DNA from: an uncultured Porphyromonas sp.
Lineage (GTDB): Bacteria > Bacteroidota > Bacteroidia > Bacteroidales > Porphyromonadaceae
DNA length: 64,000 nucleotides
Assembly: GCA_905372565.1 (NCBI GenBank)
Contig: CAJPPK010000003.1
Location: forward strand, 62,001-126,000
Reading direction: 5' to 3'
In this document: piece by piece, positions 32,836 through 44,085 of the stretch
Layout: each line of letters starts with the position of its first letter
Numbering within the stretch: the stretch's first letter is position 1
Notes under the pieces: generated by a model
Told to the model about the DNA's origin: nothing
Databases searched by the model: none
Seen by the model: the letters and a program-made list of their open reading frames with translations, nothing else
Made by a program: the position numbers and the translations under genes

Positions 32836-32843
32836 CAAAGATA
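32836..32843 (-). promoter_or_regulatory. -7 box (TATCTTTG) for the DUF4837-pdxA-helicase operon
   Basis: An exact TAnnTTTG match on the minus strand, 56 bp upstream of the preferred start at 32780. Confidence 0.5.
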
Positions 32844-32926
32844 CGAATAATGCCTGCGAAACCCTTGTCTGAGCGGGATGGACTAGGGTCTCGGCTCTCT
32901 CGCACTACCTTGGGCCGAGGTCGAGG

Positions 32927-33796
32927 CTAGCTCTTCTTCTCTGGGGGTAGGTGTCCGGTGGTTTTCTCTAGCTCCTTCCCCTGGCTAGAGATACGTCGCT
33001 CGGTCTTCTTGATGTCCTCCGCTGGGGGAAGTTCCTCGGGGCGTATGCCTCGCTCCCCTAGCATTTGGCGCACGCTCAGGTTATTCTGTACGTGCTCGTC
33101 GGTAATGGTGGTCTCGCCATAGAGGTTCTCTTCGGCGACGTGATAGTTCGTCATTTCTGTCGCTAGGTTCTTGGCAGCGATGGTGATCGTCGGGAGAAAG
33201 TCGGCCAAGGGACGAGCTGGCTTCACACCAAGACGCTCCTTCATCTCCTCGGTCGTATGCCCTCCGAAGAGCGCTGTATCGCCCTGGGAGCGGATACGGG
33301 CAAAGCTCTGGGCGTCGATCCCTCGCTGGGAGATGTTGCGAGACAGCTGTTTCTCTGCCGAACGAAGACGATCCCGTGTCTCTAGGCGGGTGAGCTCCTC
33401 GAGATGCTCAGCGATTAGCTCCGCCTTACGTGTCTGTAGGGCGAAGTAACCCTGGGCGAAGGCGATCTCTTCCTTCTTAGGATCTCCGTTCTGAGCGATG
33501 AGATAGCAAGCAAAACGAGTGAGCATGTAGTCTTGTGGCTCCTGCTTTTCGCTTCCACTGCCATGAGCTTCCCTACGGATAGGACGGAAGTGATCCTCGG
33601 CAGAGATCCCTTGTGCCTCGCAGGAAGCTATAGCTCGTCCGATCGTAGCGAGGAAGTTCCCCCAGCGAACATAGCCGAAGACTCGCTGAAGGGTGCGTGC
33701 AAACCATACTTCGATGGTCTGTCCGTCTTCTCCCTCGATCGTCTCCCTGATCGCATCGAAGGAGCTTTGGTACTGCTGTATGCGCTGTATGTCCAT
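32927..33796 (-). CDS. dinD: DNA-damage-inducible protein D homologue
   Basis: This 289-residue protein aligns by eye with E. coli DinD along most of its length. The N-terminal Bro-N-like region is EVWFARTLQRVFGYVRWGNFLATI, and the diagnostic core is EDYMLTRFACYLIAQNGDPKKEEIAFAQGYFALQTRKAEL (given here as QDYMLTRFACYLIAQNGD...). Then comes the C-terminal half: RIRSQGDTALFGGHTTEEMKERL, ARPLADFLPTITIAAKNLATEMTNYHV and NNLSVRQMLGERGIRPE in pieces. DinD interacts with RecA filaments in E. coli. The gene stands alone with a -7 box at 33890-33897, next to an AAGGTAGACCTT array. Confidence 0.88.
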   Translation of the reverse strand: MDIQRIQQYQSSFDAIRETIEGEDGQTIEVWFARTLQRVFGYVRWGNFLATIGRAIASCEAQGISAEDHFRPIRREAHGSGSEKQEPQDYMLTRFACYLIAQNGDPKKEEIAFAQGYFALQTRKAELIAEHLEELTRLETRDRLRSAEKQLSRNISQRGIDAQSFARIRSQGDTALFGGHTTEEMKERLGVKPARPLADFLPTITIAAKNLATEMTNYHVAEENLYGETTITDEHVQNNLSVRQMLGERGIRPEELPPAEDIKKTERRISSQGKELEKTTGHLPPEKKS

Positions 33797-33889
33797 AGCG
33801 AGTTAGGATGAAGTTACTAGCGTCATGGGTCGGGGCGATGGAGTATGAGTGCGGTTCGTCCGCTCGATCTAGTCCTCCAGCCCTCCGAA

Positions 33890-33897
33890 CAAATGTA
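33890..33897 (-). promoter_or_regulatory. -7 box (TACATTTG) for dinD
   Basis: An exact TAnnTTTG match on the minus strand, 94 bp upstream of dinD. No recognisable LexA box was found, but LexA operators in this phylum are poorly known to me. Confidence 0.45.
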
Positions 33898-33953
33898 CAA
33901 AGATCTCCCCGACCGAATCTCTCCGCTCGAGGCAAGCGATCGATGTAAAGGCG

Positions 33954-34031
33954 AAGGCTAGGCTTGGTCACAGTCAAGGTAAGCCTTTACGACGAGAAAG
34001 GTAGACCTTCTCGGGGTCTAAGGTAGACCTT
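33954..34031. repeat. 22-bp-period array, AAGGTAGACCTT family, copy 2 (4 units)
   Basis: Units start at 33954 (AAGGCTAGGCTT), 33976 (AAGGTAAGCCTT), 33998 and 34020 (both AAGGTAGACCTT), exactly 22 bp apart with 10-bp spacers. The array lies between dinD and the PIF1-like helicase gene (both minus strand), about 60 bp upstream of the dinD -7 box. The rest of the 330-bp gap holds that box and the terminator at 34066-34100. Confidence 0.88.
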
Positions 34032-34065
34032 CCTCGGCTGGGGCTAAATCCCTTTGAAAAAGAAA

Positions 34066-34100
34066 GCCACCCCTAGCCGACTCGGGGGCTATGGGGTGGC
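34066..34100 (-). terminator. Terminator after holA-PIF1-like operon
   Basis: GCCACCCC-TAGCC pairs with GGCTA-TGGGGTGGC around a short loop. On the minus strand the stem is followed by TTTCTTTTTC. It lies 27 bp past the helicase stop. Confidence 0.8.
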
Positions 34101-34126
34101 GTGGCTAGGGGTATGATCGGGGTGAG

Positions 34127-36382
34127 CTATTTGCTCTTCTTTAGCTTGGTTTGGATGGAGCGGTAGGCCGCCAGATAGAGGTGTAGCTCGTCGTAAGAGT
34201 AAGCTCCCTCGAGGAGATCATAGATGGGCTTCAGCCCTTCGGTAAGGTCGTGGCTGTCGAAGACCTTACGGAGGTGCTTCAGACGCACGGGGTCGATGCC
34301 AGCTTGCTTAGCCGTGATCTTCCCCTCCTCTAGGAGTTGGGTGAGGTGGCGGTAGATCGTGCTCTCGGTCAAGGATCGCTCGGTGGCGATCTCAGGGATG
34401 GTCTTGCCCGAGGAGAGCATCTGGAGGGTCGTCTCCTGCGTGCTGAGTTTGACCTCCTTGACCTTGTCCTTCTTAGGCTCGGAGGGGATGGTATAGGGGA
34501 TCTTGACCTCTGCCTTGGCTTCCTTCAGCCAAGCCTCTAGATGCTCTTCGATCTGCAGTGCTTCCTTGTCAGGGTAGTGCCCTGTGCTAAGAGCCTCCAT
34601 ACAACAGCGGATGCGAAGTAGGTGCCGCACCGTGCGAACGAGCAGACTATGCAGGTCTTCGAGTTCACCTTGGAACTCCTTGACCTTCTTCATCCCTCGA
34701 GCTTGGTGCTCTGTGAGCAGTAGCCCCGACATCAGACTGCGCCAGCGAGGGAGGAAGTAATCTGAAGCCTTGGCAATGCGCTCGGTGATCTGGGGTAGCC
34801 CTTCTTCGCCGGAAGCAAAGAGCTGGTGGAGCTGAGCGCAGAACTTATCCGCGATGATCCTCATCTCCCCGATCTGTGCCGACTGCTCTAAGGCCCAGTC
34901 ACCGAAGCTACTTTTCTTGCTTCGCTCACTCTCTAGGCGGTAGGTATGTGCGTGCTGGCGGAAGCGATCGTCGACCTCCCCCCACTGGAAGGCTAAGAGT
35001 GTCTGCTCTCTCCAGTAGGCTAGCTTGTCGGAGGCGAGGGTGCGCTCGAGCTCTTCGTCCGATGCTCGGGAGCGCTCATAGTCGACGATCTGCGAGGGGA
35101 CAGCTAGGGCTTCCTCAGAAAGCTGCGAGAGAAGCACGAGACCTTCGGGGCTTCTAAGACGGGAGAGGGCTACGTAGGCTTGGCCAGAGGCAAAGACTGC
35201 CTCGAGGTCGATAGCTGCTTTGTCGAAGGTAAGCCCTTGGCTTTTGTGGATAGTGATAGCCCAAGCTAAGCGGACAGGGAAGTGCTTGAAGAAGCCTAGC
35301 ATCTCCGGCTCGGCATCTCCGCTCTCCTTGTCGAGCTGGTAGCGTACGTTCTCCCAGGTGTAGAGAGGGACATCGAGGAGCTCATCGTTCTCGAGACGGA
35401 CGAAGAGCTTCTGGGGTGTCATCTCTTCGACCGTACCTAGCATCCCGTTATAGTACCGACGAGGGGTCTGAGTGTCGTTCTTCAGCATCATCACACGTGT
35501 GCCGATCTTCAGCCGAAGCATGGGCTCTACGGGGAAAAGGTGCTCAGGGAAGTCCCCCGAGATCTGAGCGTGGTAGTCTTGGTAAGCGCCAGGTAGGGCT
35601 TCGAGTGCCTTGGTATTGATCTCGTCAGCTCGGTTATTGTGTGTCGTGAGGGTGACGAAGCCTTCCTCAGAGATCGGGTCGAAGGTGCGACGAATGCGCC
35701 CTGAGAGCCATTGGCGGTCTTGGCTGGTCAGCTCATTGTACCGGAGATGATTGAGCAGGGTTAGGAATTGCTCATCCTGCTGGCGGTAGACATGCGTCAG
35801 CTCGATATAGAGTGGGGGATACTTCTGTAAGACGTGGGCGTGGAAGAAGAATAGGCTGGGATAGTATTGGCTAAGTACCTGCCACTCGTGAGGCTTCACT
35901 ACGGGAGGGAGCTGGAGCATGTCGCCGATGAAGAGGACTTGCACTCCTCCGAAGGGAAGAGGGCTTCGGCGAACGCTTCTCAGTAGCAGATCGACGAGAT
36001 CCAGCGTGTCGGCACGGAGCATACTCACCTCGTCGATGACGAGTAGCTCCATAGCTTGGATCAGACGGATCTTGCGCTCCTGCAGGTGGATATGCCGGCG
36101 GAAGTCTCTCGGAGTGACGAATAGCTGACTCTGCGTCTCTGGTAGCTGTGCCAAGGAGTCAGGGATGAAGGCTCCTAGAGGTAGCTGTAGGAGCGAGTGG
36201 AGCGTCACTCCTCCTGCATTAAGTGCAGCGATACCAGTGGGAGCAGCGATGACACAATTCTTGTAGGTATGCTTGCGGATGCGATGTAGCAGGGTGGTCT
36301 TCCCCGTACCAGCCTTGCCGGTGAGGAAGAGGTTACGGTTGGTATGCGCTATGAACTCCTGAAGGTATTGCTGACGTTGCAT
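34127..36382 (-). CDS. PIF1-like DNA helicase with C-terminal helix-turn-helix region
   Basis: This 751-residue superfamily 1B helicase opens with Walker A LTGKAGTGKTTLL (about residues 20-32), then AAPTGIAALNAGGVTLHS, Walker B LLVIDEVSMLRADTLD, GGVQVLFIGDMLQLPPV and LTHVYRQQD. Later come RLAWAITIHKSQGLTFDKAAIDL and GQAYVALSRLRSPEGLVLLS. All PIF1/Dda motifs are present. After about residue 480 there is a helical domain, then TTLQMLSSGKTIPEIATERSLTESTIYRHLTQLLEEGKI, a winged/HTH segment like the one attached to RecQ and PIF1 proteins in Bacteroidota. Probably helps resolve forks or G-quadruplexes. It lies 21 bp after holA. Confidence 0.88.
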   Translation of the reverse strand: MQRQQYLQEFIAHTNRNLFLTGKAGTGKTTLLHRIRKHTYKNCVIAAPTGIAALNAGGVTLHSLLQLPLGAFIPDSLAQLPETQSQLFVTPRDFRRHIHLQERKIRLIQAMELLVIDEVSMLRADTLDLVDLLLRSVRRSPLPFGGVQVLFIGDMLQLPPVVKPHEWQVLSQYYPSLFFFHAHVLQKYPPLYIELTHVYRQQDEQFLTLLNHLRYNELTSQDRQWLSGRIRRTFDPISEEGFVTLTTHNNRADEINTKALEALPGAYQDYHAQISGDFPEHLFPVEPMLRLKIGTRVMMLKNDTQTPRRYYNGMLGTVEEMTPQKLFVRLENDELLDVPLYTWENVRYQLDKESGDAEPEMLGFFKHFPVRLAWAITIHKSQGLTFDKAAIDLEAVFASGQAYVALSRLRSPEGLVLLSQLSEEALAVPSQIVDYERSRASDEELERTLASDKLAYWREQTLLAFQWGEVDDRFRQHAHTYRLESERSKKSSFGDWALEQSAQIGEMRIIADKFCAQLHQLFASGEEGLPQITERIAKASDYFLPRWRSLMSGLLLTEHQARGMKKVKEFQGELEDLHSLLVRTVRHLLRIRCCMEALSTGHYPDKEALQIEEHLEAWLKEAKAEVKIPYTIPSEPKKDKVKEVKLSTQETTLQMLSSGKTIPEIATERSLTESTIYRHLTQLLEEGKITAKQAGIDPVRLKHLRKVFDSHDLTEGLKPIYDLLEGAYSYDELHLYLAAYRSIQTKLKKSK

Positions 36383-36403
36383 GAGGGAGAGCTAGGGGAG
36401 GGA

Positions 36404-37405
36404 TTAGGCCGTGAGGATGCGTGAGACTAGTTCGGAGAAAAGTTCACTGCTGGAGAGGTTAGCATCGACTCCCTTGGAGTAAGCATCGATCAAGCGAAGG
36501 TGACGGATGATAGCGAAGGTCTGCGTAGGAGAGTAGTGTCGACGAGCTAGGTCATAGTCTCGCGCAACGTAAGGACTGACCTTCAGCTGGCTGGAGATAC
36601 TTCGTTCGTCAGGGTGAGGTATATAGTGTACTGCCATGAGGTTGGCGAAGAAGTTGAATAGGATCGCCAGCGTCATCTGAATCGGGTGGCTACGCTCGTT
36701 AGCAGCGAAGTAGAAGGCGATGCGGTAGGCTCTCGGTGCATCTCGCCGGATGAGGGCTGCGAGGAACTCAAAGTTATTGTACTCCTTACTAATCCCTACA
36801 TAGTCCTCGATGACCTCGGGGGTGACGCTGGTGCTCTTCCCTGAGAGGGCGATAGCGATCTTCTCTACTTCGCCGAGGATCTTCTCTAGATCATTGCCCG
36901 TAGCATCGGCCATCACCTGCGCTGTGCGAGGGTCGATCGTCAGCCGTCGTGCCGAGAAGCTCTTGATGATGAAGTCGGGGATCTTGTGATCAGCGATCTT
37001 TGAAGACTCGAAGAAGCCTCCTCGCTCTTCGATCTGCTTGTAGAGCGCCTTGCGCTTGTCTGCCTTCTTCTTCATGCAGAGGATGAGACAGGTCGTCGAG
37101 GGGAGCTGGTCGAGGTGATCGGCGATCTTCTCTATATCCTTCACGAGCTGAGCTTCACGCACCAAGACGAGCACGTGGCTTCCCATCATCGGGAAGCGGA
37201 GTGCCTCCTGTAGAATGTCACGGGCAGAGACATCGGCTCCATAGAGGATGCTGAGGTTGAAGTCCTGCTCTTCCTCGGGGATAAACTCCTTCGTCGCATA
37301 CGAGGCGATCTGGTCGATGAAGAGGGGCTCATCGCCTGCTAGGAGATAGACGGGCGCAGGCTTACCCTGCTTGAGGGCGGCGATGATGTCTTGTTGGGTG
37401 AGCAT
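36404..37405 (-). CDS. holA: DNA polymerase III delta subunit
   Basis: This protein of about 333 residues is the clamp-loader subunit that opens the sliding clamp. Recognisable parts are VYLLAGDEPLFIDQIASYATKEFI, DILQEALRFPMMGSHVLVLVREAQ (the usual P-F-F/M-S-x-R/H-L-V-V region), PSTTCLILCMKKKADKRKALYKQIEERG, RRLTIDPRTAQVMADATGNDLEKILGEVEKI, and the C-terminal collar with LIRRDAPRAYRIAFYFAANE. There is no Walker A, as expected for delta. The ATG at 37405 (MLTQQDII) is preferred over the longer frame, because the -7 box lies just beyond it. It is divergent from the HsdR_N gene and followed by the PIF1-like gene. Confidence 0.9.
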   Translation of the reverse strand: MLTQQDIIAALKQGKPAPVYLLAGDEPLFIDQIASYATKEFIPEEEQDFNLSILYGADVSARDILQEALRFPMMGSHVLVLVREAQLVKDIEKIADHLDQLPSTTCLILCMKKKADKRKALYKQIEERGGFFESSKIADHKIPDFIIKSFSARRLTIDPRTAQVMADATGNDLEKILGEVEKIAIALSGKSTSVTPEVIEDYVGISKEYNNFEFLAALIRRDAPRAYRIAFYFAANERSHPIQMTLAILFNFFANLMAVHYIPHPDERSISSQLKVSPYVARDYDLARRHYSPTQTFAIIRHLRLIDAYSKGVDANLSSSELFSELVSRILTA

Positions 37406-37462
37406 TAGGAGGAAATAATATGTAACTTCGTGAGGACTACTCACAAAGCAGACCTTATACTA

Positions 37463-37470
37463 CAAAGATA
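37463..37470 (-). promoter_or_regulatory. -7 box (TATCTTTG) for holA, abutting the divergent gene
   Basis: An exact TAnnTTTG match on the minus strand, 57 bp before the holA ATG at 37405. It ends one base before the start codon of the divergent HsdR_N gene at 37471. Confidence 0.5.
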
Positions 37471-37923
37471 ATGATGATCGAGCTAAATCTCCCTAAGTAC
37501 AATCCCCGCTTGAGTAAGACGGCTACTGGGGTGATGATCTACGATGACCTCCGTCGCAAGGCCGTGCGTCTTACTCCCGAGGAATGGGTACGACAGCACT
37601 TCATCCACTATCTGATCGACCACTTGGGCTATCCTGCTGCACTGATGCAGAATGAAGTGGCTCTCCAGCTCGGGCAGACCACGAAGCGCTGTGATACGCT
37701 CCTCTATGACCGTCAGCTACGCCCCCAGATGATCCTAGAGTACAAAGCCCCACACATCCCCTTGACCGACAAGGTGCTTCAGCAGATCCTACGCTATAAC
37801 CTCGTCCTGCGTGTCCCCTATCTCGTGCTGAGTAATGGGCTAGAGCACTTCGCCTACCGTATCGACTATGAGGGGATGAGCTACGAAGCACTCCCCGAGA
37901 TCCCGCCCTACGCTCGGCTCTGA
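37471..37923 (+). CDS. Small stand-alone HsdR_N-type PD-(D/E)XK nuclease-fold protein
   Basis: This 150-residue protein consists of only the nuclease module seen at the N-terminus of type I restriction HsdR subunits. Nuclease-fold residues are present: Glu62 (MQNEVAL), Asp75 (KRCDTLLYD), Glu90-x-Lys92 (ILEYKAP) and the downstream QQILRYN (Gln plus Tyr) element. It has no helicase domain, no hsdM or hsdS neighbours, and is widespread as a single-domain protein in Bacteroidota. An ATG also occurs one codon later. It is divergent from holA and 38 bp upstream of the DUF2851 gene. Confidence 0.8.
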   Translation: MMIELNLPKYNPRLSKTATGVMIYDDLRRKAVRLTPEEWVRQHFIHYLIDHLGYPAALMQNEVALQLGQTTKRCDTLLYDRQLRPQMILEYKAPHIPLTDKVLQQILRYNLVLRVPYLVLSNGLEHFAYRIDYEGMSYEALPEIPPYARL

Positions 37924-37961
37924 GTAGCGCCCCACGAACCCAACCTACAGATCTATCTACC

Positions 37962-39197
37962 ATGGAAGCCTTCCTTCACTATCTCTGGGCAAGCCGTCGC
38001 TGGGCTCGCCTAGTCCCAACAGGCATGTGGGCAAATCTTCCTATTGAAGTCGTCGATCCTGGACGTCTCAACTATCATGCGGGTCCCGACTTCCTCGAGG
38101 CACAAGTACGGATAGGGGATATTCGCTGGTGTGGCGCCGTCGAGATCCATCGGGTATCAGCCGAGTGGTATCGCCACGGCCATGACCAGGATCCCGCCTA
38201 TAGCTCCGTCATCCTCCATGTCGTCGAGGCAGATGATCGTCCGGTGCATTACCCTTCGGGAGAAGGCATGCCTACCTGTCTGCTCGTAGTTCCCGAAGAG
38301 CTACGAGTGCAGGAGCAGGAGCTAGTCAAGTCCATCCATGAGCTTCCTTGTGCTAGGCTCTCCTCTCCATGGAGGGAGGAGAGCCGTAGGCCTTTTCTCG
38401 CCTGTCTCTATCGCCTGCGTCTGAGGAGGAAGGTCGCCCTGCTCCATACCTTGCTTGCCCGTAGTGAGGGAGATTGGGCGCAAGCAGGCTATGCTCTGCT
38501 CCTACGCTACTTAGGCTTTGGACTCAATGGTGACGCCTTCGAGCTTCTTGCCTCATATCTTCCTCTGCATTTACTGGAGAAGCACCGAGATGATCTAGGC
38601 CAGCTAGAAGCCCTACTCCTCGGGACAGCAGGGCTCCTCTCGCTACTCCCCAAGGGCGAGGAACGTGCTCAGCGGGAGGCCGAATATGCCTTCCTCTCCC
38701 ACAAGTATGCCCTCAAGCCCCTGCCTGCGGGTACTTGTCGCCGAGCACGTACTCGCCCGACGAACCTCCCCGAGTATCGGCTCCTGCAGCTAGCGACCCT
38801 GCTGGCAAATACGGATTCTATTCCCGAGCTTCTTCGTTCGACTCTTCCTTTGGATGAATTGGAGGATCGGCTTCGTCATCCGCTTCCCTCACATTGGCTG
38901 GGCGGGAAGTGGCGAGGAGAGGGGATGCTCTCTAGTGCCTCCTGTCTATCCCTCTATGTCAATGCCTTCCTGCCGTATCGGTTAGCCTATGAGGAGGTTT
39001 ATACGACGGGAGAGAAACCTCTCGATCCGCTCCTACTCCTAGACTCTCTCCCAGCGGAGGAGAATCGTGTCACTCGTCTCTTTGACCAGATCGGCTCTCC
39101 CCCGCAGTCAGCATGGGAGTCACAGGCCTTGCTGGAGCTTCATGAGCGTTGTTGTCTCAGGGAGGCCTGCTCAGTGTGTCCTCGGCGGGAGGTGTGA
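37962..39197 (+). CDS. DUF2851 family protein
   Basis: This 411-residue cytoplasmic protein begins MEAFLHYLWASRRW, followed by VVDPGRLNYHAGPDFLEAQVRIGDIRWCGAVEIHRVSAEWYRHGHDQDPAYSSVILHVV (positions about 30-90; pieces only), which is the DUF2851 core with its conserved N-x-GPDF and W-x-G-x-VEIH motifs. The E-I-H and the Asp/Glu pattern recall a PD-(D/E)XK-like core, but this is only my reading. The C-terminus has a Cys cluster (CCLREACSVC), conserved in the family. Function is unknown. It is likely co-transcribed with the HsdR_N-type gene. Confidence 0.82.
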   Translation: MEAFLHYLWASRRWARLVPTGMWANLPIEVVDPGRLNYHAGPDFLEAQVRIGDIRWCGAVEIHRVSAEWYRHGHDQDPAYSSVILHVVEADDRPVHYPSGEGMPTCLLVVPEELRVQEQELVKSIHELPCARLSSPWREESRRPFLACLYRLRLRRKVALLHTLLARSEGDWAQAGYALLLRYLGFGLNGDAFELLASYLPLHLLEKHRDDLGQLEALLLGTAGLLSLLPKGEERAQREAEYAFLSHKYALKPLPAGTCRRARTRPTNLPEYRLLQLATLLANTDSIPELLRSTLPLDELEDRLRHPLPSHWLGGKWRGEGMLSSASCLSLYVNAFLPYRLAYEEVYTTGEKPLDPLLLLDSLPAEENRVTRLFDQIGSPPQSAWESQALLELHERCCLREACSVCPRREV

Positions 39198-39337
39198 GAG
39201 CCCTTTGCTATCCCTTATTATCTCTCGATCTAGTCCTAAGGCGAGGCTCTGCTTCCCCTTAGCAGGTCTTCCTATTCCCTAAGTAGGGGAAGATGAAATG
39301 CGGACTAAATAGGGCTCCCGATGAATACTTTTTGATA

Positions 39338-39430
39338 CCAACTAGTAGGCACTACTGATGCCCCTCGGGTGGCACTACTGTTGCCCCTGGAGAGGCACTA
39401 CTGTTGCCCCTTTGGTGTTACTACTGATGC
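39338..39430. repeat. 23-bp-period array, ACTACTG family, copy C (4 units)
   Basis: The conserved head CCAACTAGTAGGC is followed by ACTACTG starts at 39351, 39374, 39397 and 39420, each 23 bp apart. The 89 bp from 39338 to 39426 match copy A (reversed) at 88 positions, whereas the flanks are unrelated. It is in the 401-bp gap before the YeiH gene, in the same orientation as that gene. The rest of the gap shows nothing I can assign. Confidence 0.92.
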
Positions 39431-39598
39431 TAGAGGGAGTACTAGGGGGCAGAAGGGTAGCTTTTGAAGCTAGGTCAACAGCCCTATTTCCCGAGTTTAT
39501 TCCAGGTGGATGGAATAAGGCTGTGGGGGAAGGGGAGATTAGGTGAGAAACCGTACCTTTACTTCCCAAAGAAAACAAACACGAATACAACACTATAA

Positions 39599-40648
39599 AT
39601 GAAAGACTCTACACGTGGTACCTGGCTAGGACTACTCTTTTTGATGGTCTTAGCCTTGGGTATGACCAGCCTTGCCCAGTTGCCTCTTTTCCTTGATTTA
39701 CGCCTTAGCCCACTCGTCCTCGGTGTCGTCTTCGGTATGCTTCTTGCCAATACCTTGCGGCCTCACTTCCCGAGAGACTGGGATGCGAGCTTTAGGATCG
39801 CAGGGAAGCAGTTCCTGCGAGCCGGTATCGTCTTCTATGGCTTCCGTATCACACTAGATACGCTATTTCAGGTCGGGATCGAAGCAATCATCATCGACTG
39901 CTGTATCGTCTTCGGTACACTTATTCTTGGGAATTACCTTGGACGTTTTCTGGGCTTGGATCGGGATGAGCGACTCTTGATCTCCTCGGGGAGTGCTATC
40001 TGTGGAGCGGCTGCCGTCCTAGCTACCGAGCCGGTGCTCAAGGCCAAGTCGCATAAGACCGTCATCGCCGTGGCCACGGTGGTGCTCTTCGGGACGCTGT
40101 CGATGTTCCTCTACCCCGTGCTCTATCGTACGGGGATGCTCTCCGCCCTCTCGGAGCGAGGGATCGGGATCTATACGGGAGCTACGATCCACGAAGTAGC
40201 TCACGTCGTCGGTGCAGGGGCGGCGATGGGGGGAGAGCTAGCGAGTACAGCGACGATCACGAAGATGATACGTGTGATCCTCCTAGCTCCGATGCTCCTA
40301 GGACTAAGCTATTGGGTGCGTCCTCGTGGGCAAGTCAGCAAGAATGCTTCCACCCAAGGGAAGATCCAAGTGCCTTGGTTTGCTTTCTATTTTGTGGGGG
40401 TAGTCCTCTTGCACTCGGTGCTCTTCCGACTCTCAGCGAGGCAGGGATGGAGTGAGACCTATCAGCGGATCACGGAGACTATCCAGTGGCTGGATAATCT
40501 AGCCTTGACGATGGCGATGATGGCTATCGGGCTAGACGCTACGTTTGCGAAGTTCAAGCAGTCGGGAGCGAAGCCTTTCCTGCTTGCCCTTGGGCTCTAT
40601 GTATGGCTGATCGTCGGAGGCTATGCGCTGACCTATTTACTCGTCTGA
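39599..40648 (+). CDS. YeiH-family (UPF0324) membrane protein, putative sulfate exporter
   Basis: This 349-residue protein has about ten TM helices, for example TWLGLLFLMVLALGMTSLA, LSPLVLGVVFGMLLANTL, VGIEAIIIDCCIVFGTLILG, TVIAVATVVLFGTLSMFLY and PFLLALGLYVWLIVGGYALTY. The UPF0324 signature is clear: FLRAGIVFYGFRIT, LISSGSAICGAAAVLATEPV, IYTGATIHEVAHVVGAG and MAMMAIGLDATFAKFK. Transport of sulfur anions is inferred for the family rather than shown here. It stands alone, preceded by array copy C and followed by a strong bidirectional terminator. Confidence 0.9.
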   Translation: MKDSTRGTWLGLLFLMVLALGMTSLAQLPLFLDLRLSPLVLGVVFGMLLANTLRPHFPRDWDASFRIAGKQFLRAGIVFYGFRITLDTLFQVGIEAIIIDCCIVFGTLILGNYLGRFLGLDRDERLLISSGSAICGAAAVLATEPVLKAKSHKTVIAVATVVLFGTLSMFLYPVLYRTGMLSALSERGIGIYTGATIHEVAHVVGAGAAMGGELASTATITKMIRVILLAPMLLGLSYWVRPRGQVSKNASTQGKIQVPWFAFYFVGVVLLHSVLFRLSARQGWSETYQRITETIQWLDNLALTMAMMAIGLDATFAKFKQSGAKPFLLALGLYVWLIVGGYALTYLLV

Positions 40649-40663
40649 TCGCTCCCTAGTGAT

Positions 40664-40712
40664 AAACGAATTCGCCCCTGACCTCAATGAGATCAGGGGC
40701 GAATTCGTTTTT
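40664..40712. terminator. Bidirectional terminator between YeiH and secA
   Basis: AAACGAATTCGCCCCTGA pairs with TCAGGGGCGAATTCGTTT around a short loop with T-runs on both sides. It lies between the convergent genes' stop codons. Confidence 0.88.
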
Positions 40713-40726
40713 ATAGGTTGGATGCT

Positions 40727-43957
<3,231 letters not shown>

Positions 43958-44085
43958 TATGCTTGTATTATTCTTTGATTTGATGGAGGATGTCGGTGGC
44001 AAGCGGGCTACTTGGTCCGTAAGTTACCACCAGGGCTTATCTCTACTGCGGCTAAGGTCAAGCTCTTCTTGGGCTAACCTTGCTC

